NCBI GenBank assembly: GCA_030148165.1
Contig: JASBTZ010000013.1
Location: 1 to 64,000, forward strand
Length of the DNA: 64,000 nt
Direction of reading: 5' to 3'
Source of the DNA: Bacteroidota bacterium
GTDB lineage: Bacteria; Bacteroidota; Bacteroidia; Flavobacteriales_D; Crocinitomicaceae
Below the pieces are notes generated by a model, which was not told where the DNA came from, searched no databases, and saw nothing but the letters and a program-made list of their open reading frames with translations. Each line of letters opens with the position of its first letter. Position 1 is the stretch's first letter. The position numbers were made by a program, and so were the translations under genes. Shown one piece after another: positions 35,750-45,897 of the stretch.

Positions 35750-37801
35750 CTATTTCGTTTGGTCCAGTTTTCGCACCATTGTTAAAATCGTAGCAATACC
35801 TACAGTTTCGCCGGTTTCATCGTAAATATCGACTAAAAATTTGACAATTCCTTTTGCGATATCCTCTTCATCGCGCTTTTCCTGATCGATTTTTTCCTTA
35901 ACTGTGAACCTTACACCAATTGTTGAACCCGGATATACAGGCTTAGTGAATCTTGCCTCATCGATTCCATAATTCAATAAAACCGGCCCTTTCTTGGGGT
36001 CAACGAATAATCCGGCGGCTTTCGATAAGATGAAATAACCGTGAGCAACGCGCTGTTCGAATATGGTTCCATCAAGTGAAGTCGCATCTACATGAGCATA
36101 AAAATTATCACCTGAAACATTTGCGAAATTGACAATATCAGCTTCTGTTACCGTGTGTTTATGCGTAAACACCGTGTCGCCGACGTTAAGTTCTTCGAAA
36201 TGCTGTCTAAATACGTGTGGATTAGCTTCCGGTTGAGCTGCACCAACCTGAAATTGTTCAGTAATTTCTGTAATGGTCGTTGGATGTCCCTGGATGGCAG
36301 TCCGTTGCAGATAATGCAATATTCCACGTTTACCACCCATTTCTTCACCTCCACCCGCTCGACCCGGTCCGCCATGTGTCAACAAAGGCATTGGAGAACC
36401 ATGTCCGGTCGATTCTTTAGCACATTCCTTATTAAGAACCAAGATACGGCCGTGCATGCTGGCAGCACCCAGAACAAATTCTTTAGCTTCATTATCATCC
36501 GGAGTAACGATGGATGAGACGAGGGATCCTTTACCCATTCTTGAAATCTCTATCGCCTCTTGTAAATTCTTGTAGGGCATGATCGTCGAAACAGGCCCAA
36601 AACATTCAATGCTGTGAACATCTACCTTATTAAATGGATCGTCATTTCTGAAAAGTATCGGTGAGAAAAATGCTCCTTTGTTCTTATCTGCTCCTACCAC
36701 CTCAAAATTGTCCATGTCACCAAAGACAATTTCCTGGGATTTATTTAACAATTCGACATTTTCCCGAACCCGTTCAACCTGGGTCAGTGTAGCCAAAGTC
36801 CCCATTCTAACACCTTCTACCGATGGGTCGCCTATCATTGTCTTTGCCAATCGCTCAGAAATTGCCTTCTGTACCTCATCCATCATATTCTCGGGAACGA
36901 TAATTCTTCTGACAGCAGTACATTTTTGTCCTGCTTTAACAGTGATTTCCTTTGTTACTTCTTTGATAAAAAGTCCAAATTCTTCCGTATCCGGCGTAGC
37001 TTTTTCACCTAGAACAGATGCATTTAATGAATCAGCCTCCAGGTTGAACTGGACTGATCTTTCAACAATATGTGGCAATCCTTTTAATTTTTTACCCGTG
37101 CTTGCACTTCCCGTAAATGTTACTGTATCTTCACTGTCTACATGATCTATCACACCTCTTCCTAATCCGCAGATCAATTGAAGCGAGCCTTCAGGGAGAA
37201 TATTTGAAGCGATGATGTCACGCACCATTACTTCAGTTAAGTAACATGTGTATTCCGAGGGTTTCACAATACATGGAACTCCAGCCATCAGATTAACCGC
37301 AATTTTTTCGAGCATTCCCCAAATCGGGAAGTTAAATGCATTGATATGTACCACGACTCCTTGTTTCGGCACCATGATATGATGACCAATAAAAGTACCC
37401 TCTTTGGATAGAGGTGCCGCTACTCCATCCACATAATAAGGAAGATCCGGAAATTGTCTTCTCAATGATGCATTAGCAAAAAGATTTCCAATACCTCCTT
37501 CAATGTCAATCCATGAATCAACCTTTGTTGCGCCAGTCCATGCACTGACCTCATAATACTTATCCTTTATCGATATCAAATGCAGCGCCAATGCTTTTAG
37601 CATTCTACCACGTTCCTGAAAAGTCATCTTCCGCAAAGCCGGTCCGCCAGTCTTTCGACCATATTCCAGTATGGCTGCATAGTCCAATCCTGCGCTGGAT
37701 GCTTCACCTAACTGTTCGCCAGTTATTGCGTTATATAGCTTTGTTTCAACTCCTTCTCCGTCAATCCATTGACCTTGAACATAGTTTTGATATCGCTGCA
37801 T
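35750..37801 (-). CDS. paaZ: Phenylacetic acid degradation bifunctional protein PaaZ (aldehyde dehydrogenase + MaoC-like oxepin-CoA hydrolase)
   Basis: ALDH domain (VTFTGSASTGKKL, KAGQKCTAVRRIIVP, THGGPGRAGGGEEMGG) fused to C-terminal MaoC hotdog (FANVSGDNFYAHVD). Confidence 0.94.
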   Translation of the reverse strand: MQRYQNYVQGQWIDGEGVETKLYNAITGEQLGEASSAGLDYAAILEYGRKTGGPALRKMTFQERGRMLKALALHLISIKDKYYEVSAWTGATKVDSWIDIEGGIGNLFANASLRRQFPDLPYYVDGVAAPLSKEGTFIGHHIMVPKQGVVVHINAFNFPIWGMLEKIAVNLMAGVPCIVKPSEYTCYLTEVMVRDIIASNILPEGSLQLICGLGRGVIDHVDSEDTVTFTGSASTGKKLKGLPHIVERSVQFNLEADSLNASVLGEKATPDTEEFGLFIKEVTKEITVKAGQKCTAVRRIIVPENMMDEVQKAISERLAKTMIGDPSVEGVRMGTLATLTQVERVRENVELLNKSQEIVFGDMDNFEVVGADKNKGAFFSPILFRNDDPFNKVDVHSIECFGPVSTIMPYKNLQEAIEISRMGKGSLVSSIVTPDDNEAKEFVLGAASMHGRILVLNKECAKESTGHGSPMPLLTHGGPGRAGGGEEMGGKRGILHYLQRTAIQGHPTTITEITEQFQVGAAQPEANPHVFRQHFEELNVGDTVFTHKHTVTEADIVNFANVSGDNFYAHVDATSLDGTIFEQRVAHGYFILSKAAGLFVDPKKGPVLLNYGIDEARFTKPVYPGSTIGVRFTVKEKIDQEKRDEEDIAKGIVKFLVDIYDETGETVGIATILTMVRKLDQTK

Positions 37802-37840
37802 AATTTATTATTTTTAGGATGCTAAAGATAGCCATTATTC

Positions 37841-38272
37841 ATGACCGCTGAAAAAGAACATCTTAATCTTTTCGGGGGACAACTTATTGCACATGAGAGT
37901 GTGAAAGGGGTTGAATTCCATTTGTTTGATAATAGAATCTTCTATGTCAAATTGCCTCGCTATGAAAAAATAGGAACGGACGTCATTCAGCTGGGTTATG
38001 ATTTTTTAGACCGAAACGGTGGAGGACAATTTTACAATGTTTATCATTTCGGTTCATTTGCAGATGTAGAAGCTGAAGTTCGAGAATGGGCTGCAGATCC
38101 TGAAGGAAACGATTACACCATTTGTGACGCTTTAGTGATCGATAGTCTTGGACAAAAAATTATCACTGATTTTTATATGCGCTTCAACAAGCCAATCAAA
38201 CCAACCAGAGCGTTTTTCTCATTGGAAAAAGCGAAAGACTGGATCTTTGAGCAAATAGAATCTACCGAATAA
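37841..38272 (+). CDS. Hypothetical protein
   Basis: 143-aa intact ORF divergent to paaZ; no family recognised with confidence. Confidence 0.75.
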   Translation: MTAEKEHLNLFGGQLIAHESVKGVEFHLFDNRIFYVKLPRYEKIGTDVIQLGYDFLDRNGGGQFYNVYHFGSFADVEAEVREWAADPEGNDYTICDALVIDSLGQKIITDFYMRFNKPIKPTRAFFSLEKAKDWIFEQIESTE

Positions 38273-38312
38273 TTCATTTTCCTTACTTTTATTTGATTCA
38301 ATCAAACTGACA

Positions 38313-39353
38313 ATGAAAGGAACTGTACTACTATTATTTCTATTTATGACTTCAATTTTAAATGCTCAGTCGGACAGCAATGTCGTTCTTGTTATACACG
38401 GTGGTGCAGGAACTATTCTTAAGAAGAATATGACACCAGAAAAAGAAAAAGCTTATAAAGCGAAACTGGAAGAAGCCTTAAATGCAGGGTATGAGGTGTT
38501 AAAAAACAATGGATCCAGTGTGGATGCGGTTCAGGCCGCCATCAACATCATGGAGGATTCTCCTTTGTTCAATGCCGGAAAAGGCGCTGTTTATACAAAT
38601 AAGGAAACCCAGGAAATGGATGCATCGATTATGCGAGGAAATGATAAGAATGCAGGAGCTGTGGCAGGTGTTCAAACCATTAAAAACCCGATCAATGCAG
38701 CCAGAGCTGTAATGGAAAAATCAGAACATGTGTTACTGACTGCAGATGGGGCTGAAGAATTTGCCGCAAAGTGTGAGCTGGAAATAGTCGACACCTCCTA
38801 TTTTAGAAGTGATGTTCGATTACGTCAATTAAAAAGAGTACAGGAGAAAGAGAAAACAGTATTGGATCACGATGGCGATCAGGGTGAGGTGGATTCATCA
38901 GAAGATGAATTCAACATTGATTACATTGAAGACAAAAAATTCGGGACAGTTGGAGCTGTCGCTTTGGATCAAAATGGAGATCTGGCGGCAGGCACTTCAA
39001 CAGGCGGAATGACTAACAAGCGTTACAACCGGATTGGAGATTCACCAATCATAGGTGCGGGAACGTATGCAGACAATCAAACTTGTGGTGTCTCCTGCAC
39101 AGGTCACGGTGAGTATTTTATACGCAATGTCGTAGCTTATGATGTCTCCGCTATTATGAACTACAAAGGAGTCTCTTTGGATACGGCAGCAAATGAGGTC
39201 ATTGATAAACAAACCGAATTCGGTGGTACCGGTGGTCTTATTGCATTAGATAAAGATGGAAATGTTGCTATGCCTTTCAATACAGCCGGCATGTACCGTG
39301 GCTATGTTAAGAAGGATGGATCAATCTACATCGGCATATACGGAGAGGAATAG
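38313..39353 (+). CDS. Isoaspartyl peptidase/L-asparaginase (Ntn-hydrolase family)
   Basis: VLVIHGGAGTILKK; SVDAVQAAINIMEDSPLFNAGKGAVYT; KKFGTVGAVALDQNGDLAAGTSTGGMTNKRYNRIGDSPIIGAGTYAD. Confidence 0.94.
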   Translation: MKGTVLLLFLFMTSILNAQSDSNVVLVIHGGAGTILKKNMTPEKEKAYKAKLEEALNAGYEVLKNNGSSVDAVQAAINIMEDSPLFNAGKGAVYTNKETQEMDASIMRGNDKNAGAVAGVQTIKNPINAARAVMEKSEHVLLTADGAEEFAAKCELEIVDTSYFRSDVRLRQLKRVQEKEKTVLDHDGDQGEVDSSEDEFNIDYIEDKKFGTVGAVALDQNGDLAAGTSTGGMTNKRYNRIGDSPIIGAGTYADNQTCGVSCTGHGEYFIRNVVAYDVSAIMNYKGVSLDTAANEVIDKQTEFGGTGGLIALDKDGNVAMPFNTAGMYRGYVKKDGSIYIGIYGEE

Positions 39354-39354
39354 C

Positions 39355-40347
39355 TTATACCAGTTCGAACTGAGCTTCGTGTTCTTTAATAAAATCGAGT
39401 GTTTCTTTAATCTCGTTTAGATCAAATGAAGTAACTAGTTTTATTCGATATGGTTTAAATCCTGCAATACCTTTAAAGTAATTCGTATAGTGCCTTTTCA
39501 TTTCCGCAATCGCCAATGTTTCACCTTTCCACTTGATGCTCATCTCCAGATGCTCGCGAGCCATTTCAACTCTATCATTGATGGTTGGTTTCGATAAATG
39601 CGATCCCGTCTTCGCGAAGTGTTTGATTTCATTAAATATCCAGGGGTAGCCTATACTCGCTCGACCTATCATGATACCATCAACACCATATCGCTCCTTG
39701 TAATCAACTGCTTTTTCAGGCGTATCTATATCACCATTTCCAAATACGGGAATTTTCATTCTTGGATTTTCCTTTACAGCGGCAATCAGTGACCAATCTG
39801 CATCACCCTTATACATTTGCTTACGCGTTCGTCCATGAATAGAAATCGCTTCAATTCCAACGTCCTGCAATCGCTCGGCAACTTCAACGATATGTTTGGA
39901 TTGCTCATCCCATCCGAGTCTGGTTTTTACTGTTACAGGAAGCTTGGTCGACTTGACTATCTCCTCCGTCATTTTAACCATCTTGGGAATATCCTGTAAA
40001 ATCCCCGCTCCTGCACCTTTACAGGCTACTTTCTTCACGGGACAGCCATAATTGATATCAATGATGTCCGGATTGGTCTTCTCTGTAATCTCGGTAGCCT
40101 GTTTCATGCTCTCGATATCATAACCAAAGATCTGAATCCCAATTGGACGCTCATACTCGTAGATATCGAGCTTTTGCACACTTTTCGCGGCATCACGAAT
40201 AAGACCTTCCGATGAAATAAATTCCGTGTACATCAGGTCTGCACCATGTTTTTTACAAAGTGCCCTGAACGGGGGATCACTAACATCCTCCATTGGTGCC
40301 AACAGAAGTGGGAAATCACCTAATTCGATATCGCGAATACGAACCAT
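39355..40347 (-). CDS. dusB: tRNA-dihydrouridine synthase (DusB-like)
   Basis: LLLAPMEDVSDPPFRALCKKHGADLMYTEFISSEGL; NYGCPVKKVACKGAGAGIL; HGRTRKQMYKGDADW. Confidence 0.95.
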   Translation of the reverse strand: MVRIRDIELGDFPLLLAPMEDVSDPPFRALCKKHGADLMYTEFISSEGLIRDAAKSVQKLDIYEYERPIGIQIFGYDIESMKQATEITEKTNPDIIDINYGCPVKKVACKGAGAGILQDIPKMVKMTEEIVKSTKLPVTVKTRLGWDEQSKHIVEVAERLQDVGIEAISIHGRTRKQMYKGDADWSLIAAVKENPRMKIPVFGNGDIDTPEKAVDYKERYGVDGIMIGRASIGYPWIFNEIKHFAKTGSHLSKPTINDRVEMAREHLEMSIKWKGETLAIAEMKRHYTNYFKGIAGFKPYRIKLVTSFDLNEIKETLDFIKEHEAQFELV

Positions 40348-40351
40348 GGCG

Positions 40352-40359
40352 CAAAGATA
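40352..40359 (-). promoter_or_regulatory. -7 box TATCTTTG 4 nt upstream of dusB ATG
   Basis: Minus strand TATCTTTG-cgcc-ATG. Confidence 0.4.
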
Positions 40360-40381
40360 GTTCTTTTAATAGCCAATTATA

Positions 40382-43057
40382 TTACCCTTCTAGTTCGAAC
40401 TCTTCCTTTTTTGCCTCCTCAGCTTCTTTCTTCCATTGATTAAGCTTCTTTTTCAGGCGACCTTCTTTTCGAGGTGTCGTTATTTCAATTAGTGTATCTA
40501 TCTGATTTAACGGATCCACATCCAGCTCCAGGGTCTCGTGATCTTTCTTCTTACCACGAATAAAGGTCTTCACGGTAGAATCATTCTTGAAAAGACCGAA
40601 TTCACTCTTCAAAATACTTTTTACTTCCTTTTTTTCCTCTTCTTTCTTTTCCTTCCGCTTATCGCGATTTGTTGCTTTATCCCATTCAATAATTGGATTA
40701 TCCAAATCACCATACATTCGTAAGAAGACGAATTTCCCGGTGCCGTCATCCTCTATCTCGCCAAACTTACTTTGTTCTCGTTCTTTCAAATCTCTGAATC
40801 TAAAGCCAAAACGATAGTCAATCTTATTCGAAAAGGTATGTTTGCCGGAAGCCTCGAGATCTAGTGCATTTGATTTGATTGACATTGTCGGAATAGTGAT
40901 CACACTGTTTTCTATATACATGTTGTTCTTCAGCTCTTCAAATCGAAGATCCATGAGCTTTTTCTCAAATGCGTCAATATTGTCCTTCCCGATTGCCATT
41001 CTTGCTGCGGAAGTACTTCTCAGGCTTTCAGTAATGTCTTTAAATGCTCCTACATTATACAATCGACCATCCTGTACTTCTATCGCTATATTTGCTTTAA
41101 TGGCATCGTAAATGATTCCTCCTCTGAAATCGAAAGGTGCTTCTAAATTCATGCTTGCAATAGCCGTTCCGGTAATGTTATTACTTGTGATGATATCCTG
41201 CTGAAAATTATTCCATTCTTTGAAAATCTGTTTGAAATTAATATTTCTGGAAGCAGCCTGACTGCTGATGTAGAAGAATTCCGGGCGACGTTCTTCGATC
41301 GTGAGAGTTCCGTTAATGTCAGCACCACCTGACGTGAGCGAGATCCTGGGAAAATGAATGGACCGTTTACTCACCACCATGTTACCACCTATATTCAGAA
41401 AATCATGCGATTCATAAATGAGGCGCCCAACCTTCAGGTATATTTCACCTTCAATATCGTCAGGTAGTAGAAATGTGCGTTGCTGTTCAACCTTTTCCTC
41501 TTTTGACTCCGTGCCTAGGTCGGCCAAATCAACTAACTTACTTTTTAGTTCGACATCGGCCTGCAGGTTGCCCCGTTTACTCAAGTAAGAGATTAGCGAA
41601 CGAAATGCACCATTCAGAACGAAATCCGATCGGCCAATTGTTAGACTGATATCATGCAAGCCCAGTTCATCTCCTCTTAGATAGGTCATTCCCCTGATCG
41701 ATTTGAATACTCGCTTATCGTTCCGGAATTGTGCGTCTACCCCATTTAGACGCATGTTACCATTACATTTATCTATTCCATATGCCAGTTTGCCATTATC
41801 GAGTTTTTCGGCGGAAATTTTGAATTGAGAAGAAACATCTACCGTTCCACGTAATTGTTCAAATTGTTTTAACCCAAAAATTGACTTTAATATGGCAAGG
41901 TTTATCAAGCCATCAGCATTTCCCTCGTAGACCGGTTTTTCGAAATTACTAAGCAGCACATTTCCGCGAAACAACCCACCTTGAGTCCGAAAAGAAATTT
42001 CATTAAGAGCCAATGATTCTCCGGTTATTGCATCATGATTGGTATAGTTCCCGTCAAGTTTAAGATTGGTTAGAACAACAGCGGTTGACGGATCCTTTAG
42101 TGTTGCATCTTCTATTCCGAAATGACAATCAATATCTGACCCTTGTTCGGACTTTGTATCACCATTGATCGACAAACCGAAAATCAGGTTTCCATCACCA
42201 GAAAACTTCCTGACTTCAGCACCTTCTTCAAAGGCCAACTTATTGGCAACATCATCAATTTTCAGATCCTTGCCTTCTAAACTAAAATCGTAAATGCTAT
42301 CCTTTACAAATCCTTCAAAGTTGAATGGAAGTTCCGCAATACTTATAGCAGATGCCGGAATAATCACGGAATTCGAATCTGTATTAACCTGTATTGTTAA
42401 ATCGAGAATTGCATCTTTATCTTTGACCAGTTTGATCTGTTTACTTTGGGCCGAAATGATATTAAGCTCACTGGTAGCCTTCGCATTGAATACCGATTCG
42501 CTCAGAGAACCCACTAGATCCATCGATTTAATAGTGGTATAATAATCCTGACCCGTGGCTTCATTTGAATATCTGAACCTGAATTTTTCGAAGGAAACTT
42601 CTTCCAGATCCATTTTAATCGCTTCCTCTGAAGCCTCATCTGCCGGCTTGAAAATGTCATAGTTCGATTCCCCTTCTTCATTTACCTTCAGTGATAAAAC
42701 ACCGGGTTTGACCTCGATAGACTTGATCTTATAATCTTCGTTCCAAAGATCCCAGGGATCGAATTTGAATCGCAAGCGATCAGAATATAGTAATGTGTCT
42801 TCTCTCGTGGCCCCTGGAAAATTATCCTGCACGAAAACCTGATTCAGATCAATTGACATGTTAGGGAAAGAGCCCCAAAAGGTTAGGTCAACTTCATTCA
42901 CATAAACCTTCGATTTCAAATGACCATTTAACTTATCGATTGCCAACTGACAGATATCATCCTTAAAAAAGTATAGGACCGCCGTGATCAGCAGAACAAA
43001 TCCTAACACGATTCCAAAGAACCATTTTAGGATACGAAAAATTACTTTTCTGGACAT
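40382..43057 (-). CDS. AsmA-family / AsmA-like C-terminal domain protein
   Basis: N-terminal TM, FKDDICQLAIDKLNGHLKSKVYVNEVDLTFWGSFPNMSIDLNQVFVQD; C-terminal DLEASGKHTFSNKIDYRFGFRFRDLK. Confidence 0.88.
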   Translation of the reverse strand: MSRKVIFRILKWFFGIVLGFVLLITAVLYFFKDDICQLAIDKLNGHLKSKVYVNEVDLTFWGSFPNMSIDLNQVFVQDNFPGATREDTLLYSDRLRFKFDPWDLWNEDYKIKSIEVKPGVLSLKVNEEGESNYDIFKPADEASEEAIKMDLEEVSFEKFRFRYSNEATGQDYYTTIKSMDLVGSLSESVFNAKATSELNIISAQSKQIKLVKDKDAILDLTIQVNTDSNSVIIPASAISIAELPFNFEGFVKDSIYDFSLEGKDLKIDDVANKLAFEEGAEVRKFSGDGNLIFGLSINGDTKSEQGSDIDCHFGIEDATLKDPSTAVVLTNLKLDGNYTNHDAITGESLALNEISFRTQGGLFRGNVLLSNFEKPVYEGNADGLINLAILKSIFGLKQFEQLRGTVDVSSQFKISAEKLDNGKLAYGIDKCNGNMRLNGVDAQFRNDKRVFKSIRGMTYLRGDELGLHDISLTIGRSDFVLNGAFRSLISYLSKRGNLQADVELKSKLVDLADLGTESKEEKVEQQRTFLLPDDIEGEIYLKVGRLIYESHDFLNIGGNMVVSKRSIHFPRISLTSGGADINGTLTIEERRPEFFYISSQAASRNINFKQIFKEWNNFQQDIITSNNITGTAIASMNLEAPFDFRGGIIYDAIKANIAIEVQDGRLYNVGAFKDITESLRSTSAARMAIGKDNIDAFEKKLMDLRFEELKNNMYIENSVITIPTMSIKSNALDLEASGKHTFSNKIDYRFGFRFRDLKEREQSKFGEIEDDGTGKFVFLRMYGDLDNPIIEWDKATNRDKRKEKKEEEKKEVKSILKSEFGLFKNDSTVKTFIRGKKKDHETLELDVDPLNQIDTLIEITTPRKEGRLKKKLNQWKKEAEEAKKEEFELEG

Positions 43058-43061
43058 ATAA

Positions 43062-43069
43062 CAAAGTTA
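43062..43069 (-). promoter_or_regulatory. -7 box TAACTTTG 4 nt upstream of the AsmA-like gene ATG
   Basis: Minus strand TAACTTTG-ttat-ATG. Confidence 0.4.
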
Positions 43070-43208
43070 ACGGGAAAGGCATCGGGCTTTTTTCTTACTC
43101 TCCTACAGTTATTAACGCAGCGCTGTTGGGATATGTTACTAACTATTACTGATTTTAACACTTTTTCGTCATTTGTGTCTATCCTACAAACGCGCATTAA
43201 TTATAGGC

Positions 43209-43239
43209 TTTGCTGTCACTCAATTTGTTCTTAACTTTG
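43209..43239 (+). promoter_or_regulatory. Promoter TTTG-N19-TAACTTTG
   Basis: TTTG 43209-43212, TAACTTTG 43232-43239; 21 nt before ATG 43261. Confidence 0.65.
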
Positions 43240-43260
43240 TCCGAACATTAATTCTTTAAA

Positions 43261-44190
43261 ATGAGTTTACTTACAGTAGGATCAGTTGCGTTTGATGCCA
43301 TCGAAACACCATTTGGCAAGACGGATAAAATCATCGGTGGTGCCGGAACATACATCGCGTTAGCTGCGTCCTTTTATAACAATAGACAAAATATTGTTTC
43401 AGTTGTTGGAGAGGATTTTCCAAATGAAATGTTGGAAGAATTGAAACGCCGAAACATCGATATATCAGGTATACAGATCAAACGAGGAGAAAAAACTTTT
43501 TTCTGGTCAGGTAAATACCACAACGATATGAATTCCAGAGACACATTGGTTACCGAGTTAAACGTGCTCGAGCATTTTGACCCAATTGTGCCTGAATCGT
43601 ACCAGGGAACGGAGTATTTAATGCTTGGGAATTTGAGTCCGCAGGTACAGAGACAAGTGATCGAACGACTGACGGAACGCCCAAAGCTTATTGCGATGGA
43701 TACCATGAATTTCTGGATGGATATTGCGCTGGATGATCTCAAAGAGACACTAAAGCTCATCGATGTATTAATTATCAATGATGAAGAGGCGCGACAGTTA
43801 TCCGGAGAATACAGCCTGGTTAAAGCCTCAAAGATTATTCGTGAAATGGGTCCTCAATACCTGATCATTAAGAAAGGTGAACATGGAGCACTCCTTTTCC
43901 ACGAATCAAAAATGTTCTTCGCGCCTGCTTTGCCTTTGGAAGAGGTTTTTGACCCAACGGGAGCTGGAGATACCTTCGCAGGTGGATTTATGGGTTATAT
44001 TGCAAGCACGGATGATATATCTTTCGAAAATATGAAACGCGCTATCATTAATGGTTCTGCACTTGCCTCCTTCTGTGTTGAAGAATTTGGCACTGAACGA
44101 CTGATGAATATTACTGCTAAAGACCTGGAAGAGCGAATTGAAGAGTTCGTTTCATTAACGAATTTCGACATGATTCAAATAATCAGCTAA
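43261..44190 (+). CDS. PfkB-family sugar/nucleoside kinase
   Basis: GGAGTYIALAASFY N-term; DPTGAGDTFAGGFMGYIA C-terminal PfkB signature. Confidence 0.93.
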   Translation: MSLLTVGSVAFDAIETPFGKTDKIIGGAGTYIALAASFYNNRQNIVSVVGEDFPNEMLEELKRRNIDISGIQIKRGEKTFFWSGKYHNDMNSRDTLVTELNVLEHFDPIVPESYQGTEYLMLGNLSPQVQRQVIERLTERPKLIAMDTMNFWMDIALDDLKETLKLIDVLIINDEEARQLSGEYSLVKASKIIREMGPQYLIIKKGEHGALLFHESKMFFAPALPLEEVFDPTGAGDTFAGGFMGYIASTDDISFENMKRAIINGSALASFCVEEFGTERLMNITAKDLEERIEEFVSLTNFDMIQIIS

Positions 44191-44193
44191 ATT

Positions 44194-45897
44194 TTGGATG
44201 CCAACGCTTATATAGAAAAACTTAAACAACTCGCTGAGCAAGAAGATTTGCTTGGAGTTAATCACGAGGTAAATGAACTTCGTTCCAAGTTTGACGATTA
44301 CGTCATTGAAGAAGAGCGAAAACTGCAGGTAGCACAGCTTGAAGCAGAGGAGAAGGGAGAGTCAGCTCCTGAGGCAAACGGGGATTTTGGTAAGGAGGAA
44401 TTTTACGAAATCTATCAAACCTATAAATCAAAGCGTAAGGAACTGGTAGACCAAAATAAGGCGGTAGAATTAACCAATCTCAAGCAGAAAAAAGACCTCA
44501 TTCTACGCTTGCAGCATGTTATATCATCAGAGGAGAATATTGGTGCAGCTTTTGCTTCATTTAAGGAAATTCAGGAACAATGGTCTTCCATCGGAGCTGT
44601 TCCAAGGAAGGAACGCAATGATGTTCAAGCTGAATATTCACGTCTGGTTGAAGACTTTTTCTATAACATCAAGATTTATAAAGAACTTCAGGATCACGAT
44701 CTACATCGAAATAAACAATTAAAATCTGATGTGATTGATGGATTGAAGGGGCTGAACAAAGTAGAATCAATTAAGGAAGTCGAGACAAGCCTGAGACAAC
44801 TTCAAAATGATTGGGAAAACATTGGTCCTGTTCCTAATGAAGAATGGGAGGAATTAAAAGGGGCTTATTGGACAGAAGTACGATCGATCTATGAACGAAT
44901 TAATCGTTTCTATGAGGACCGAAGAAGTCAGCAAAAGCAAAATATAGACAGCAAGAAAAAGCTAATTGAAGAAACGAATGCCATTGTTGAACGATGCAGT
45001 GAATTTGATACGATCAAACTCTGGGAAAAAGAAACCAAACAGATTCTTGGAATCCAGGAGAAATGGAAAAGTATCGGCTTTGGTCCAAAAAAGGAGAATA
45101 ATGCAGTTTGGAAAGAGTTCCGAGGACTTTGTGATACATTTTTCGCTGCAAAGAAAGAATTCTATAAGTTAAAGGAAAAGGACTTCGATGCTGTAGCCGC
45201 TGAAAAGGGTACTTTGATTGAAAAAGCAAAATCATTGCAGACATCGACCGATTGGAATGAAACGAGCTCTGAGCTGATCAAGCTTCAAAAAAAATGGAAA
45301 AAACTTGGTCACGCAGGCAGAAAGAATGAACAAAAGCTCTGGAAAGAATTCCGAGCTGCCTGTGATGCATTTTTCAATGCCAGAAAAAAGCACTTCGAAG
45401 AAGAAGAAAAACAGTATTTGATCAATCTGAAGGAGAAAGAAAAGCTCATTAGTGAACTTGAAAAACTAAAGCTCCCTGCAAGTAAAAATGATGCCATAGA
45501 GAAATTAAAAGCGATTGGAACGAAATTTAATTCTATTGGCCATGTTCCGAGAAAAGACAAAGACAGAATTTTCAAGTCTTATAAGAAAGTAAGAGATGAG
45601 AAATACGCTTCTCTGAAACTAGATGCAGAAGAGAAGAATAAAGTGATTTTCGAAGCTAAACTTGACGCACTGTCCTCCGATACGGCTTCCGAAAACCAGA
45701 TATACAAACTGAAACAGGATATTCGCAAGGAAATCGATCACTGGCAAAAAGAAATCCTTCAATTGGAGAACAATCTTGGATTCTTCGCAAATTCAAAGGG
45801 TGCTAATCCACTGAAGGATCAAGTACAACAAAAAATTGACGCCGCCCGCGTGAAAATTGAAGAGGCCAAAGCAAAGCTTAAAATGATCCCGAAATGA
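44194..45897 (+). CDS. DUF349 repeat protein
   Basis: Repeated W-x-x-I/L-G-x-x-P-R/K-K-E...LW-K-E-F-R-x-x-C-D-x-F-F; TTG start. Confidence 0.9.
   Translation: MDANAYIEKLKQLAEQEDLLGVNHEVNELRSKFDDYVIEEERKLQVAQLEAEEKGESAPEANGDFGKEEFYEIYQTYKSKRKELVDQNKAVELTNLKQKKDLILRLQHVISSEENIGAAFASFKEIQEQWSSIGAVPRKERNDVQAEYSRLVEDFFYNIKIYKELQDHDLHRNKQLKSDVIDGLKGLNKVESIKEVETSLRQLQNDWENIGPVPNEEWEELKGAYWTEVRSIYERINRFYEDRRSQQKQNIDSKKKLIEETNAIVERCSEFDTIKLWEKETKQILGIQEKWKSIGFGPKKENNAVWKEFRGLCDTFFAAKKEFYKLKEKDFDAVAAEKGTLIEKAKSLQTSTDWNETSSELIKLQKKWKKLGHAGRKNEQKLWKEFRAACDAFFNARKKHFEEEEKQYLINLKEKEKLISELEKLKLPASKNDAIEKLKAIGTKFNSIGHVPRKDKDRIFKSYKKVRDEKYASLKLDAEEKNKVIFEAKLDALSSDTASENQIYKLKQDIRKEIDHWQKEILQLENNLGFFANSKGANPLKDQVQQKIDAARVKIEEAKAKLKMIPK

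Noticed and set aside
36678-37145. 155-aa plus-strand ORF opposite paaZ
   Set aside because: Antisense shadow ORF in a strong ALDH gene; no independent evidence
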